The translations under genes were made by a program, and so were the position numbers. Positions 10,168 to 21,283 of a stretch of DNA of 32,485 nucleotides are shown here, one piece after another. Positions within the stretch are counted from its first letter, which is position 1; each line of letters begins with the position of its first letter. The stretch is from NCBI GenBank assembly GCA_018398765.1, contig JAHBMJ010000656.1, positions 10,845 through 43,329 of the forward strand. Direction: 5' to 3'. The notes under the pieces are model-generated. The model was given only the letters and a program-made list of their open reading frames with translations. It was not told the origin of the DNA and searched no databases. The DNA comes from Chromera velia. Its lineage: Eukaryota > Sar > Chromeraceae.

Positions 10168-13100
10168 ATGGGGAGTCGTGGTAGGCTTCTCTTGTACTTG
10201 GCCTGGATCGGCAGTCTGTACTTCGTCTCTCTGTACTTCTTCGTGAAAGGATTCTTCCTTTCCAAGTACGAGCTGTTCGAAAAGGCGGGCAGTGAAGGAC
10301 CAGGAACCTCGTCAGTCGTGACGGTCGAACCTCAATTCCAGAAGATGATATGGATTGTCATTGACGCTTGGAGATACGATTTCGGTGTGTGGGACGACAC
10401 AGCAGCGTCAGCAGACCGCCCACCACCCCTGTACAAGAACGCTATGCCAACGTTGAGAAACCTGTCAAGAGATTTCCCCGACCACGCCCGAATGTTCAGA
10501 TTCATTGCAGACCCCCCTACAGCCACGACGCAGAGACTGAAAGGATTGATGACTGGGGGACTGCCGACCTTTTTCGACATTCGGAGCACGTTTGACGCAG
10601 ATGAACAACAAGAGGACAACCTTCTTCACCAGCTTGGGCGATTGGGCAAGAAGGTGGTCGTGTTGGGAGACGAGACCTGGTTGGAGTTGTACAGAAAGGA
10701 GGTTCACAGAGAAATGTGCTTTCCCTCTTTTGACGCTCTTGACTTGGACACTGTGGATGATGGGATCCTCTCTTTCCTTTGGGATGAAGTGCCCATGTGA
10801 GTGCGTCCCCTCTCTCGGTCCCTTTTCGCTTCCGTCTGCTGAAGCAGTCCTGTAGTGTTTTGTTCTGGGTACTGTCATGTGACAAACAGAAAGATGGAGA
10901 CGCAGATAGGCAGGGAATCAAGCAACGAGATGACATCCTTCTGCATACAGCAGGAATCTTCCATTCTCCTCCATCCTGTGGACTTCCCCCCCCTCCTTCT
11001 TTGCTGGATTTGATTGATTTGTGTTCTGCAGGCGCGACAGCGACGTGCTGATCGCCCACTTCCTCGGCGTCGACCACGCCGGCCACAGATACGTCACGGA
11101 TCACCCCGCGATGAGGGGAAAGCTGGAGGTCAGGGGGGAGAGTGCACTTCCGTTCCTCCTTCTTCCTTCCCTGTTCCTAACTTTCTTCTACCCGTCGTTC
11201 ACGTGCGCCGTCGTGAGGAAGAATTTGGTCTCATGTGAAGTGAGAAGATGGAAGGACGCGCAAATGTTTCTCTTGCATGTTGTCCGATCATGCATGGATG
11301 CACTGACGAATGGAGAAATGCAGATGATGGACGAGGTGATCGCAAGAGTCGCGGCTGGGCTTGACGACGAGACCCTCTTGCTGGTGTACGGAGACCACGG
11401 GATGACCGATGAGGGGAGTCATGGGGGGGCGTTGCCGGAAGAGGTAGGTCTGTTGCTCTCTCTCTCTCTCTTCCTCCGAATCTCCTTTTTTTGTCTGTCA
11501 GCATGTCCCTGTGCCCCCCCTCCACCGTTCTTTTTCTGCATGTTTGTCTGCCGCTCTTTCTCTACAGCCTGTCGTTTTCACCCTTCCCGGTACTCTCTAT
11601 TGCTTCTCTGTGCCTGTTTCTGTGTCTCCACTTACTTCCCTTCTTTTATTGCTTTGTTCTGTTGTTTTAAATCTGGCAGCGGATGGATGGATGGATGGGT
11701 TGTGACTGAGTGCCTGCAGACGGACAGTCTCCTCTTTGCGTACTCGAGAAAGCCCTTCGCTGGCAGTCTGGTACAAGGAGGAGTGGAGGTCGCGGGTAGA
11801 AAGCAGGACGAGACGCAACTGGGAGGGGAGCCCGGGGTGATTCCCCAAGTCGACATGGCGTCAACTCTCGCGCTCGTCATGGGTCAGTCAGTCAGTCAAG
11901 CAGTCAGTCAGTCAGTCAGTGGTCACTTGAACAGGCCAATTCAGCAGAGAGTTCGTCAGCAGGTCCGTGGATAGCGCGTGCAAGGCACTAGTCTAGTCAA
12001 GCTCTCAGTCAAGCAATTGCCACCTTTTTTGTTTGTTGACCACGAGTGTGGTTGCAAGTTGACACGGACAGATCTGCCTAGCGCGCATATTGGTGATTCC
12101 TTGCGGGGAATTCCAGAACGCTCACACGTTGGAGAAATTCCGGAAAGGGGGGAGTGAACGTATTACTGCGGAATTTATTTGGCTGTTCAGCCGTGACTCT
12201 GTCTTTTCGCCCCTCCGTATTCAATTTGTAGGGCCTGCTGCGTTCCCTGCTGCATCGACCCTCTCCCTCTTTGTGCAGGCGCGCCGATTCCCTTCAACAA
12301 TCTGGGCACCGTCATTCCGGAACTCTTTCCTCGTCAGAGGGAAAGCGCGTCCGTCTCCGACAAGGGGAACTTCAGGGAGACAGCCAGCGCGGAGGACTGG
12401 AAGATTCACGCGCAGGCTCACTGGGCGAACGCTCGGCAGGTACATTCATTCATGGGAATGCAAAGAGGAGTGGGCGAGTGGGAGAAGGATCGATCGGTTG
12501 ATGTGATGAGTGCATTGCACAGATTTTTTGGTTTCGCGCCCCGGAGTCACTTTTCGCATATCTGGTTCGAAGCGTGGCAGCTAGCTGTTCGATTTTGTGC
12601 GAGAAGTTTGCCAGAGAGAGAGAGGCAAGAAGAGGGCCAGACATGCGAGAAATGACGTGCTCCGTGCATGCATGTCCACATCCACTCAGTGATGTTCTTC
12701 TGTATGTGTGCTTGTTCGGCAGCACATTGAGGTTTGGCGATTTGTGGTTTTTCCTTTGCGCAGGTGAAGCGGTTTGTGGAGGTGTATGAGCGCACGACTG
12801 GCTCTCGTTTGTTGGATGAGGGTAGCCGTTCTGAAATTGAAGAGACTTTTCGGTCTGCACAGGCAGCGTGGGATGGTATGGAGAGTGCAGATGGTGAGAA
12901 GACACTGAGGAGCTTGGCAGGGCAGGTGATCGCAAATTGCAGACGTATGACAGGACGTGTTTTGGATTCCTGCAAAGAGAAGTGGGCGACTTTCGATAGC
13001 GCCGCTCTGACGTTTGCACTTCTTGCAACTACTCTGTGGCTCTGTGCATGTGTTCTTCTTGTTCTCTCACTCCCCAATGAATGGAACCACAAAGTTGCAG

Positions 13101-16100
13101 AACGGCAAGAGAGAAGAGAAAGAGGAGAAAAAGGACTTGGCATTGAGGAGGTAGAGAGAAGGGAGGAGATAGAGAGAAAGAAAAGAGAGGTTACGCCTTG
13201 GTGGGAATTGATGCGCTTGCCTTCTCTTCTGGAAGGCGTGTTGGGCAGTGTCTTTTCCTTCTGTGGGCTTGCGGTACTTCCTTCAGCCGCCGTTGTGTTC
13301 TGGCTCTCTCGAGATTGGCAGCTCTGCTGTGGGTGTCTTGCCGTCTCTCTTTCCCTTTCGACCGTTTTGGCCTTCTTGGAAACGTCAGCGGGGGGTCAAC
13401 TTTACACGTTCATGGGACGGTCTGCAGTTGGTAGAGCGCGACACGCCGTGGGAGGGGTGTGCGGGTTTTGTGCCCGGCCTCTGCAGGCGGTGTTGAACCC
13501 TTTGATGACTTTTTTCGTTTGGGCCTTCAGGGAAAAGGCACTGGAGACTGTGTGTGTTGCCGCGCTTTTCCAGCACTTCTTCTCCGACTGCCTCTCCTAT
13601 TGGGAAAGTACCCTCATTCGTTTTCTGTTCGTGTCAGTTCTTTTGTTTGTGTGGATTCGGCGGCTTCTTTCTCAAGCAGCCGCAGAAGTCGTCTCTCAAA
13701 AAAGTTCCACCGGGGCCTTCTCTCCGTTTGTGTGGCAGAGAAGCTCCCTGCGAGTGCTGTGGAGGGACAAGAGGGCCCCGGCGCTTCTTCTCGCAGCGGG
13801 CCTCTTGCGGCTAGCCCCTCTGGTTGACACCCGAGAGGCAGCACCAGGCGAGAGAGCTTCTCCCGTAATTCGGTTAGACTCCCCCATCTTCTCTGCGGGG
13901 GCTGTCTTTCTTCTATGGGCTGTGCTTAGAGGGGCGGCTGTCAGGGGGCGGGGCGGTTTGGAGGTTTCACGTGTCTGGAGACATCTCTGGATTCTGCAAG
14001 CAGTCTCTTGCGGGATGTACTTTTTGGCAAAGGTCGCTCTCTTACTCGCTCTCAGTGAATCTATTAATTTATGTGTACGGATGTAGCGTGTGTGTGTGGT
14101 GGGGGGGGGNGGGCGTTTCTCACCCTGTGCTGTTTCTCTTTCGTTTTTTGCGCTCTGCTTTTTACTTGTCTGTGCTCTCTTCTTTTGTGTGTCTTCTTTT
14201 CTCTTGGTCTCTCTGCCTTTCCTGTACCTGCATGACTCTTTGCCTGCTGTGTTGTTTCTGCGTGACCGACCTGCTTCCAAAAGCTCGTCTGTGCACTCTT
14301 TCGTTGCCCACGGTTTTTTCTCAAATATTTTCTTCTTCTAAGCTGTCTCTTTCCCCTTCGTTTTTTTTCTGGCGCTTCATGGACCAAATCGTTGCTTCTG
14401 TTCCTTTTGTTTGTGTTCAAACGAACGAGTGCAAATTGCAGGCGCACCTCGACGCCTCCCACTTCGAAAATCTCCGACCGACCGGGGCTGTCGAAAGCGT
14501 GCTCGAAAAGTCCTCTGTCGATGCAGAAGGAGGGGAAGGCACAGAAGAGGGGGAGGGCCGGTTGATTACCGGAAAGGTTCTTTCCGATCCGCTCGCTGTG
14601 CTTTTCCCTCTGTTGCAGAGGACCGCGCCGGTTCCTGTATCCGACGCCTTCTTCGAAGACCTTGTGGCCCTCTCAGCCGCACTTCTCCCGAGAGCAGTCT
14701 ATGCAGGGGGGCTGGCTGCACTTATTTCGGCACTCTTGATGCCATCGCGAGTCTGTGGGGTGACGGGCTCTCGTTCTGCTCCTCCGTCTCCGTCTCCACC
14801 CGCCGCAGCTGTAGCTTCCGCAGCTCCTGCACGTCCTGATGTTAGTGAGAGAGTAAAGGGTCCCTTGGTAGTGATTGTGGGTGCGTTCCTTTGGCCGGGG
14901 GTGCTCTTACTAGGCCCCTCTGAACTTTTGTCCCTCCTTTTATGTGTGGGAGAGGCGGCACTGATCCTCTGGTCTCTCACTTCATGGCAGCCCTTTCACT
15001 TTCAGTGCCCATCCTTACCTTCTTCCTTGTGTACAAAGAGGCGGCAGGCACCGCCGCAGGGAGGGGCCAGTGGGGTGTCCTCCTCCCAGAGGTCGTCTGT
15101 CCCTTTCTCCTCCTCCACATGCTCCCAGTCGGAGGTCTTTCTGCTGATCCTTCTCTGGGCAGCGCACTCTTCTTTTTCAACAGGGGTGCGGAAGAATATC
15201 CCGAGCCTCCCTCTGGAGGCAGCCTTCGTCGGGTTTGTGCGGTATCACCCTTGGTACAGTGCAGTGTTGCTGTACGTGCGCGTGCACATTTTCGTTCCCT
15301 TCGCGGTGGTGGGAGCGGTGGTTGCAGCACTGATTGGCGAGAAGAGGAAAGACAGGGCGAAGGGCAGAGGGGAAGAATCTCCGCAGAACCGATCCGAAGA
15401 GGAGGCAACAGAGAGCGAGGCGTTCCGCATCGAGGAATTGGCGTACGACAGTGCCTCGTTACTCGCCTGGTCAGATCTTTTTCCGCTTTCTCTCTCTGTA
15501 TCTCTCTCTGTTGTCTGTTTTCCCCCCCCCCCTTTTCTCCCGATATTCAAAAAGACAGCTGCCTTCTAGAGCATTCGATCGATCACTGTCCATAAGGCCG
15601 AGAAGAAAACAGAAATTTCTCAACGTGACAAGCTCCATTTGGTTGGCGTGTCTTCTGTTCCCCGCTTCAGGAGGGTAGGTGTTGGACTGGGTCCATCGAA
15701 AGGAATTTCGGGTTCCTTCCAAGTCCTCTTCTTTCTTCTTACCTGCACGTCCTCTACCAGGCTGGTTGTAGAGCGAAGGGAGGGAGAGAGAGAGAGAGAG
15801 TCGTGCACCCTGCCCGTCTGCGTATACTCTTTCTCTGCACTCCTCCCGACCGACTGACTGGCTGACTGACTGATTGACTGAATGACTGAATGACTGACTG
15901 ACTGACCGACTGACTGACTGACTGACTGACTGAATGAATGAATGAATGAATGAATGAATGAATGAATCAATGCATGCATGAATGAATGAATGCATGAATG
16001 CATGCATGAATGAATGAATGAATGAATGAATGGAATGAATCTAATAATTAATTAATGAATGCAGCCTTATTGGAGGGTGCGCTACCTGCGTTGTCTGCTC

Positions 16101-16843
16101 GGAGCTGTCCCTAGTAATTCTGAGGAGACATCTGATGGTGCGTCTGTCTGTCTGTTCGTATTTGTTCAAAAGAGAAGGTCCCTGCATGTGCCGACATCTT
16201 CTCGTACCCTTTTGTGGATCTGTGTGTATGTTCTTTCGGTGTCCTGCCTGGTGATTTTGGTGTCGGTCTGCGAGTCTGTACGTGTCTGCCTCCCTCCCTT
16301 TTCTTCTCCCTCGTTTCCCTTTCACGTTTCCCAATTAAGCGTCCTCCTCAGATGTCTGCTTTCATAGCAGGAGTGCATCCCTTTTCCTCGATCGTGGTCG
16401 GGTTGAGAGCAGACATCACTGCTTCGTGTGTGATTGCTGCACTGAAAGTGGACTGGGGTGCTTTTTCTTCTCTTGTTTGTGAACTGTTGTTGTTTGTGAA
16501 CGTACTGTCCGTGTCTCCATCTTCCCCTCTATCTTCATTGCTTCCTCTCCCACTCTTTTCCTTCCTCTGCCGGCTGTCTCACTGATTGGCTTTGGAGGAA
16601 TGGAGTTCGGGCTCATCCTCAAGGGCTGCTTTCCCTTCATGCATCCCCAAACTGCATGCCTCTACTTCCTCCCGCGTTCCTGCTGCTGCCTGTGGACGTG
16701 AATGCGCATGCGTGCAGGTGTGGAATTTGTTTGCGCCCAAGTGGATGTTCGACTCTCTCCAGACGGCCTCGGTGGTCTGCATGGCGCCCTTGGCCATGTT
16801 CTTGGTAGCACCCTCACCCCCGGCCTCAAACAGGCGGAGTTAA
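10168..16843 (+). CDS. PIGO: GPI ethanolamine phosphate transferase 3 (PIG-O), ten exons
   Basis: ER membrane enzyme that transfers phosphoethanolamine to the third mannose of the GPI anchor precursor. Exons: 10168-10796, 11032-11128, 11324-11443, 11720-11882, 12279-12439, 12764-14074, 14442-15497, 15559-15674, 16065-16137, 16718-16843 (TAA). All junctions are GT..AG and phase-consistent, giving 1283 residues; the human protein is about 1090. Residues 7-26 form the N-terminal membrane anchor. The alkaline-phosphatase-like domain shows D66 (VIDAWRYDF), T118 (DPPTATTQRLKGL, candidate nucleophile), D224 and H228 (GVDHAGH), and D266, H267 and H275 (GDHGMT ... SHGG). APIPFNNLG follows, then many membrane segments. 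Near the end are the family signatures FSTG ... AAFVGF and, across the last junction, ILRRHLM|VWNLFAPKWMF. The ATG at 10168 directly precedes the anchor. The 61-bp intron 15498-15558 is the least certain junction. Intron 6 has an unresolved base at 14110. Confidence 0.93.
11883..11921 (+). repeat. (GTCA)n array starting at the PIG-O exon 4 splice donor
   Basis: The donor GT at 11883 is the first base pair of a run of GTCA units (with one AAGCA interruption) reaching about 11921. The same arrangement occurs at the TEN1-like donor on the minus strand (9253 down to 9233). Confidence 0.85.
15852..16041 (+). repeat. (TGAC)n/(GAAT)n/(GCAT)n array in PIG-O intron 8
   Basis: About 190 bp of degenerate tetranucleotide repeats, changing from TGAC to TGAA to GAAT with ATGC words. 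They end just before the exon 9 acceptor (AATGCAG at 16058-16064). Confidence 0.9.
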
Positions 16844-17946
16844 GCTGAGGCAGGAAGGGATAGAAGGACATATGGTGAACTCATTGGGCGACCGAGGCGG
16901 AGAAGGCGAGGCATGGCAAAGCATGTTGAGAGAGTCGAAGCAGTGAGCTGGCTGTCTGAATAGTGGAAAGAAGAGGTGTCCGTTGAAGAGATGTCGGGAG
17001 GAGGGGAGAAGAGGGAGGGAGAACATACAAACTTTCAGACAGACATGCAGATAGAGAGAGAGGTGGGAGAGAAACGGGTCGTGAAGAGAACGGCCGGCCC
17101 CTCGATCTCGGAGTTCAGCAAGGATGAAAGAATCGAAAAGACAAAAGGGAGAAAGAAGAGAGGTCGCGTGGGGGTCTGAGGGAACGAAGAAGTTTACATG
17201 CATCCATGCAGTCGATCTTGCTCGGTTCTCAATGTAAATTCAGTTTCTAGCAAGCCCCTCGGTCTTGTAGTTGGATCTTTTTCAAACGACCATGCATGGG
17301 CAGTTAGGGACCTGTACCATAGACTGCGGGCAGAGCGGGGTCAGACCAAACATTTTGTCCATTAGGTCGTCCATATCCTACAATGAATGTGGAGTATATT
17401 GTCAGCAATTTCAATTGCTAGTTCAATGGGGAGAAGTAGTCAAAAGTGATGAACGAATCTCCAAGACGATTGAATTCAAGTTTTATAAACTTTTATTATT
17501 TATATAACGTTTTATATTGTACCTACTGCCAGTGGTATATTACAAATTATGTACGTGCATTCCATTGCATTCCTAGATGTTTAGAAGAAAAGTTAAGCAC
17601 TCTGGGCTGCACCTAGAAAATATAAATCGTTTCCTATTAATAATTCTATCTTATAGAAGTATATTTATGTGTGATCTGTATGATGATGTGATGATGTGAT
17701 GATTGAGGGTTAAATCCTAGAGGTAATCCCAATTATATATATTTTTATATTATATTTTCAATTTTAAAATATGTCTATATATATATTTAATATATCTATC
17801 TAGATATCTATATCACTTCTTCAATGTATAAACAGCTTTTCACTAGGCTTTTCACTTCATTTGCATGTCCACCAAAGAACCTTTCTTGAAGAAAGTTTTC
17901 ATTAATATAGTCTTACCTCATATTTTTTCTATATATATACTAGTAG

Positions 17947-17977
<31 letters not shown>

Positions 17978-18640
17978 CTGTGCATACATTATATTATGGG
18001 TGATACTTATAAAAAAAATTATTTAAATATATCTAAAGATATATGTATTTACAGGCCATGCCTAAATATATTGACAGCTAAAATATTAAATAATTTATTG
18101 TGACAAATGCCACTGACAATTAATGCAATTAATGTTTAATTCATGATCTTTATAAGATCGCTGATGAAAGAGGCCGTTGTGCCTTGAGACCTAGTTTGGG
18201 GCAGTTTTCCCATATTTTTGCCGTCTCTTTGAGGCATCTACATTCCTTCTATCTTCAAATCTCCCTCTGTCACTACCTCATATTATCTTGACAGCAGCTT
18301 GCTCAGGCTGGCAGACAAACTGAGACAGCCGTTTTTCTAGCCTTTTTTGATAACCAGCTAGTGAGGATACTACTTTCTGCTTGGTTGCATCTCGTCCTTC
18401 GAATGACATTAACAAGTGGCCCTGATGCTATGTGGTCACATGGCGGTTGCTTTCCTGGCGGAACAGCAGTTTTTTTAAACAATTTTCTTAGTCACGAGTC
18501 CCCGAGAAAAGGAGCCGCCTGAGATGACCCGAATAGAACTTTAGAGCACACGACCTGTCCATCCATCCCATTCCTGCACGCATCTGATTCACACTGCCTC
18601 AAGCACTCAATGCAGCGCTCTCTAGATCAACTTTGGCAGC
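16844..18640. other. Intergenic, mostly AT-rich; no gene seen
   Basis: Begins right after the PIG-O stop. 16850-17200 is purine-rich on the plus strand; the opposite-strand 125-codon frame there (16826-17203) has composition explained by that bias. 17460-18130 is very AT-rich with (TA)n at 17950-17975 and GATGATGTGATG repeats near 17680. I see no coding sequence or structured RNA that I can name. Confidence 0.5.
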
Positions 18641-20062
18641 CATCCTGATAGGCGACGCCTCACTTACTCACCCACTCACTCACTCACTCACCACTTTTTT
18701 TTTTGGACACACAGTCATCATGGAAGAAGTAAGACGAGAACATGTGCGGGCGCTTGAAGCCACCTATTGCAGAGACAAATCAGTGCTCTCCCTTTCACAC
18801 GCACACACTGATTTCGAAAGAGACGGCGGAAAGAAATTGTGCATGGCCCCCTTCACGGATCAGAAGCAGGAACTTGAGAGAGGTTGACTTGAGGCTTTGT
18901 CAATCTGTCAATCACTTGCACTCAGGGATGCATGCATGGATGGATAGATGGATAAAGGGAGGGAGGGAGGGAAAGGGAGAAATCAACGCACACGAGTCTG
19001 AGCACCTCTCCTCCCCACCCAAAACGGAAAAGAGACTGCTGGGAAGACAGCCAGAGGAGACACCAAAGAGAGGCAGAGGGACCGCGCGAGATGGGGAAAG
19101 AAAACCGAGAAGACGGGGAAAGATAGAGGAACAACAAATTTCATAAACAAGGGAATGCTTGCTTGACGTTCAACTGCGCTCCTTACAATAACCATCGCAC
19201 CAGACAGGAGGGCACTGGCAGTCGATTTGAGGAAGGAGGGAGTCACCGCACAGGAAGGACTCTCAGGACCCCCCCCTCTGCATACCTGCTTTCATTTTCC
19301 TGATAACACAACCAACAGTTCCTTCCTTTTTGTCCTAATCACGACACGTCGAAATTCAATCCAGCTGCTGGCGACCTTCAACCGAACACGCGTCCTTTCC
19401 CTCCAGAAGTCTACGGGATGAAGAAACGGAAGATCAAAGCGCACAACTACAGAAGTCTTAGATCAAGAGTAAAAGCAGTCTGACCCAACAAGCCCCGGAC
19501 TTCATTAATTTCCCTTTCTTCGTCCCTGCGACAATCAACATCCAGACAGACAGACTCAAACGGTGTTTGCTCTGCAATACGGGCTAGAATACGGGAGGAT
19601 CCTTCCCTGCAACGGAAGGGCTCCCGCGTGCCGGATTTTTCAACAGACACAGAGAACGAACACACTCGACTGCGGACCCCCCAGCTGCCCTAGTAAAGGG
19701 CTTTTCCTTTCAAACAGTCCGTCGGTGAGGTCAGAACTCACAGAGTTCACCTTTGCAGGACACCGACACCTCATGCGTGGTGGAGCACAGTTTCCAGCCG
19801 AGCTCAGGGGAGAGGAGAGAACAGAACAGAACAGAAGAGAACAGAAGAGGACAGAAGAGAAAAAGGGAAAAGTGATGCAGAGGACTTGCCTGTATCTTCA
19901 CCAATGTGCCCCCTTGTACTCGCACCTCTGCACCTGCATGCATAGGTCATTGAAAAATCGGCACGCGGTGAGTTGTGGATCCCATTTCAGTTTGGTCAGA
20001 CGAACTAGGCAAGAACAACTTCCAAACGAACTGGGTGAGGATTGAAGCTGCTGGAAGCCCCT

Positions 20063-20114
<52 letters not shown>

Positions 20115-20566
20115 GTACATATACACACATACACACACAAAATTACATACGAGATTGACAGATGAGGGAAGCTGGCACAGAAATACAAACTGACAGATCG
20201 AAAACAGTATTGTGGCTAGATGTGAAGCACAAAGAAGTTCAGGAAGGCAGTCATGGAGAAAGCAGGGAGCAACAGTTAAGTTAATTCTGCGCTGCCACAG
20301 ATCTCAGAAACGAGAAGAGGTGGGAATGTCGTGTCGGAAGGTGACCAATGTTTCAGAACGCGAAGGCAAAACGAACAAGACTTACACCTAAGACAACAAA
20401 CAGGAATGCAAGATAATCGAGATCAAAAAATGAGTAAGAAGGGAAGACTGGCCTGAGGCGAACTTTGTAAGACTGGAATCATCATCGCAATCCACTTCGA
20501 TCAATGACATAAAGCTTCCACATTCACGAGTTCTCCAACGAACGATACGGGTTCTAGTGTGAAGCG
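18641..20566. other. Region without a supported gene
   Basis: Several short frames on both strands (for example plus 18742-19146 and minus 19447-19665) have mixed amino-acid composition but no recognised motif and no linked splice model. A CACTCACT run lies at 18670-18692, GGATGGAT/GGGAGGGA repeats at 18928-18980 and AGAACAGA repeats at 19815-19860. A host gene with small exons cannot be excluded. Confidence 0.35.
20065..20140. repeat. (CT)n(CA)n(TA)n microsatellite
   Basis: Consecutive CT, CA and TA dinucleotide tracts followed by interrupted ACACAT words. Confidence 0.9.
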
Positions 20567-20848
20567 ATGGGAATCACTTTGAGGCACCTACTTAGACCCG
20601 GCTCCTTGAAGCAACGATCATTTCTATGTAACTTCTTGTACAACGCCATGATAAAAGCCTCGAGCCCTGAGGAAATCCAGCGGAACCTGTACATGCATGG
20701 AAGGCCGATCTTTGCTTTCAATACGCATGATTATGTCCTGTATGCAGATCAACAGACCCAGGCTCACCCCAGCTGCCCTCTGACAAGTTCACTGACAACT
20801 AAATTGCTCCTAACTCCAGTAAATAAAGGCGCTGCATCGCCTCAATGA
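20567..20848 (+). CDS. Unrecognised 93-codon open frame
   Basis: Starts with ATG and ends with TGA immediately before a minisatellite. The N-terminal half has mixed composition (MGITLRHLLRPGSLKQRSFL then IKASSPEEIQRNLYMHGRP) and the C-terminal half is Ser/Thr rich. I recognise no domain. It could be an exon fragment, a small gene or chance. Confidence 0.2.
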   Translation: MGITLRHLLRPGSLKQRSFLCNFLYNAMIKASSPEEIQRNLYMHGRPIFAFNTHDYVLYADQQTQAHPSCPLTSSLTTKLLLTPVNKGAASPQ

Positions 20849-20890
20849 TGCATGCAGTGTTGTATGCATATCAACGCTCCATCTAACATG

Positions 20891-21210
20891 TCTCAAAGAG
20901 GTCTGGTGGGGGTCTTCGGAAGATTTGTGTGGCAGGGGGGGCAGGTCTCAAAGGGGTCTGGCAAGGGTCTTCGGAAGATTTGTGTGGCAGGCCGGAGGGG
21001 GCGTCTTGCAAAAGTCTTTAGAAAATCTATGCGGCAGGGGGGGCGGGTCTCAAAGGGGTCTGGCAAGGGTCTTCGGAAGATTTGTATGGCAGGGGGGGCA
21101 GGTCTCAAAGGGGTCTGGCAAGGGTCTTCGGAAAAATTTAATCTGTGCGGCAGGCCAGAGGGGGCGTCTAGCAAGGGTTTTTGGAAGATCTGTGCGGCAG
21201 GGGGGGCGGG
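20891..21210 (+). repeat. Higher-order minisatellite, two copies of a three-unit block
   Basis: Unit starts at 20891, 20946, 21004, 21048, 21103 and 21167, with lengths 55, 58, 44, 55, 64 and 44. The order A-B-C is repeated twice (157 and 163 bp). A ends in GGCAGGGGGGGCAGG, B ends in CAGGCCRGAGGGGGCG, and C has TCTWGCAA at its start and GGGGGGGCGGG at its end. The core GGTCTGGCAAGGGTCTTCGG is shared by most units. Confidence 0.9.
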
Positions 21211-21283
21211 TCTACAAGCTGAGGCCCTGTACGTGCATTTCTGATCTAAAGACATGACGGGGCAAAAAAAAGAGAATAAAACG

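Noticed and set aside
12555-12580. GGTTCGAAGCG resembling a tRNA B box
   Set aside because: It lies in a PIG-O intron, no A box or cloverleaf arms can be drawn upstream, and the last bases do not match.
15852-16041. Regular tandem repeats that might be taken for a CRISPR array
   Set aside because: They are uninterrupted tetranucleotide repeats without unique spacers, inside a eukaryotic intron.
16826-17203. 125-codon minus-strand frame after the PIG-O stop
   Set aside because: Pyrimidine-rich low-complexity sequence explains the open frame; there is no motif and no splice partner.
18140-18200. CTGATGA followed by an AGGC/GCCT stem, reminiscent of a hammerhead ribozyme core, next to a GATCTT/AAGATC hairpin
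   Set aside because: The required GAAA is GAGAC, the base triplet before the hairpin is not NUH, and no stem III complement is present.
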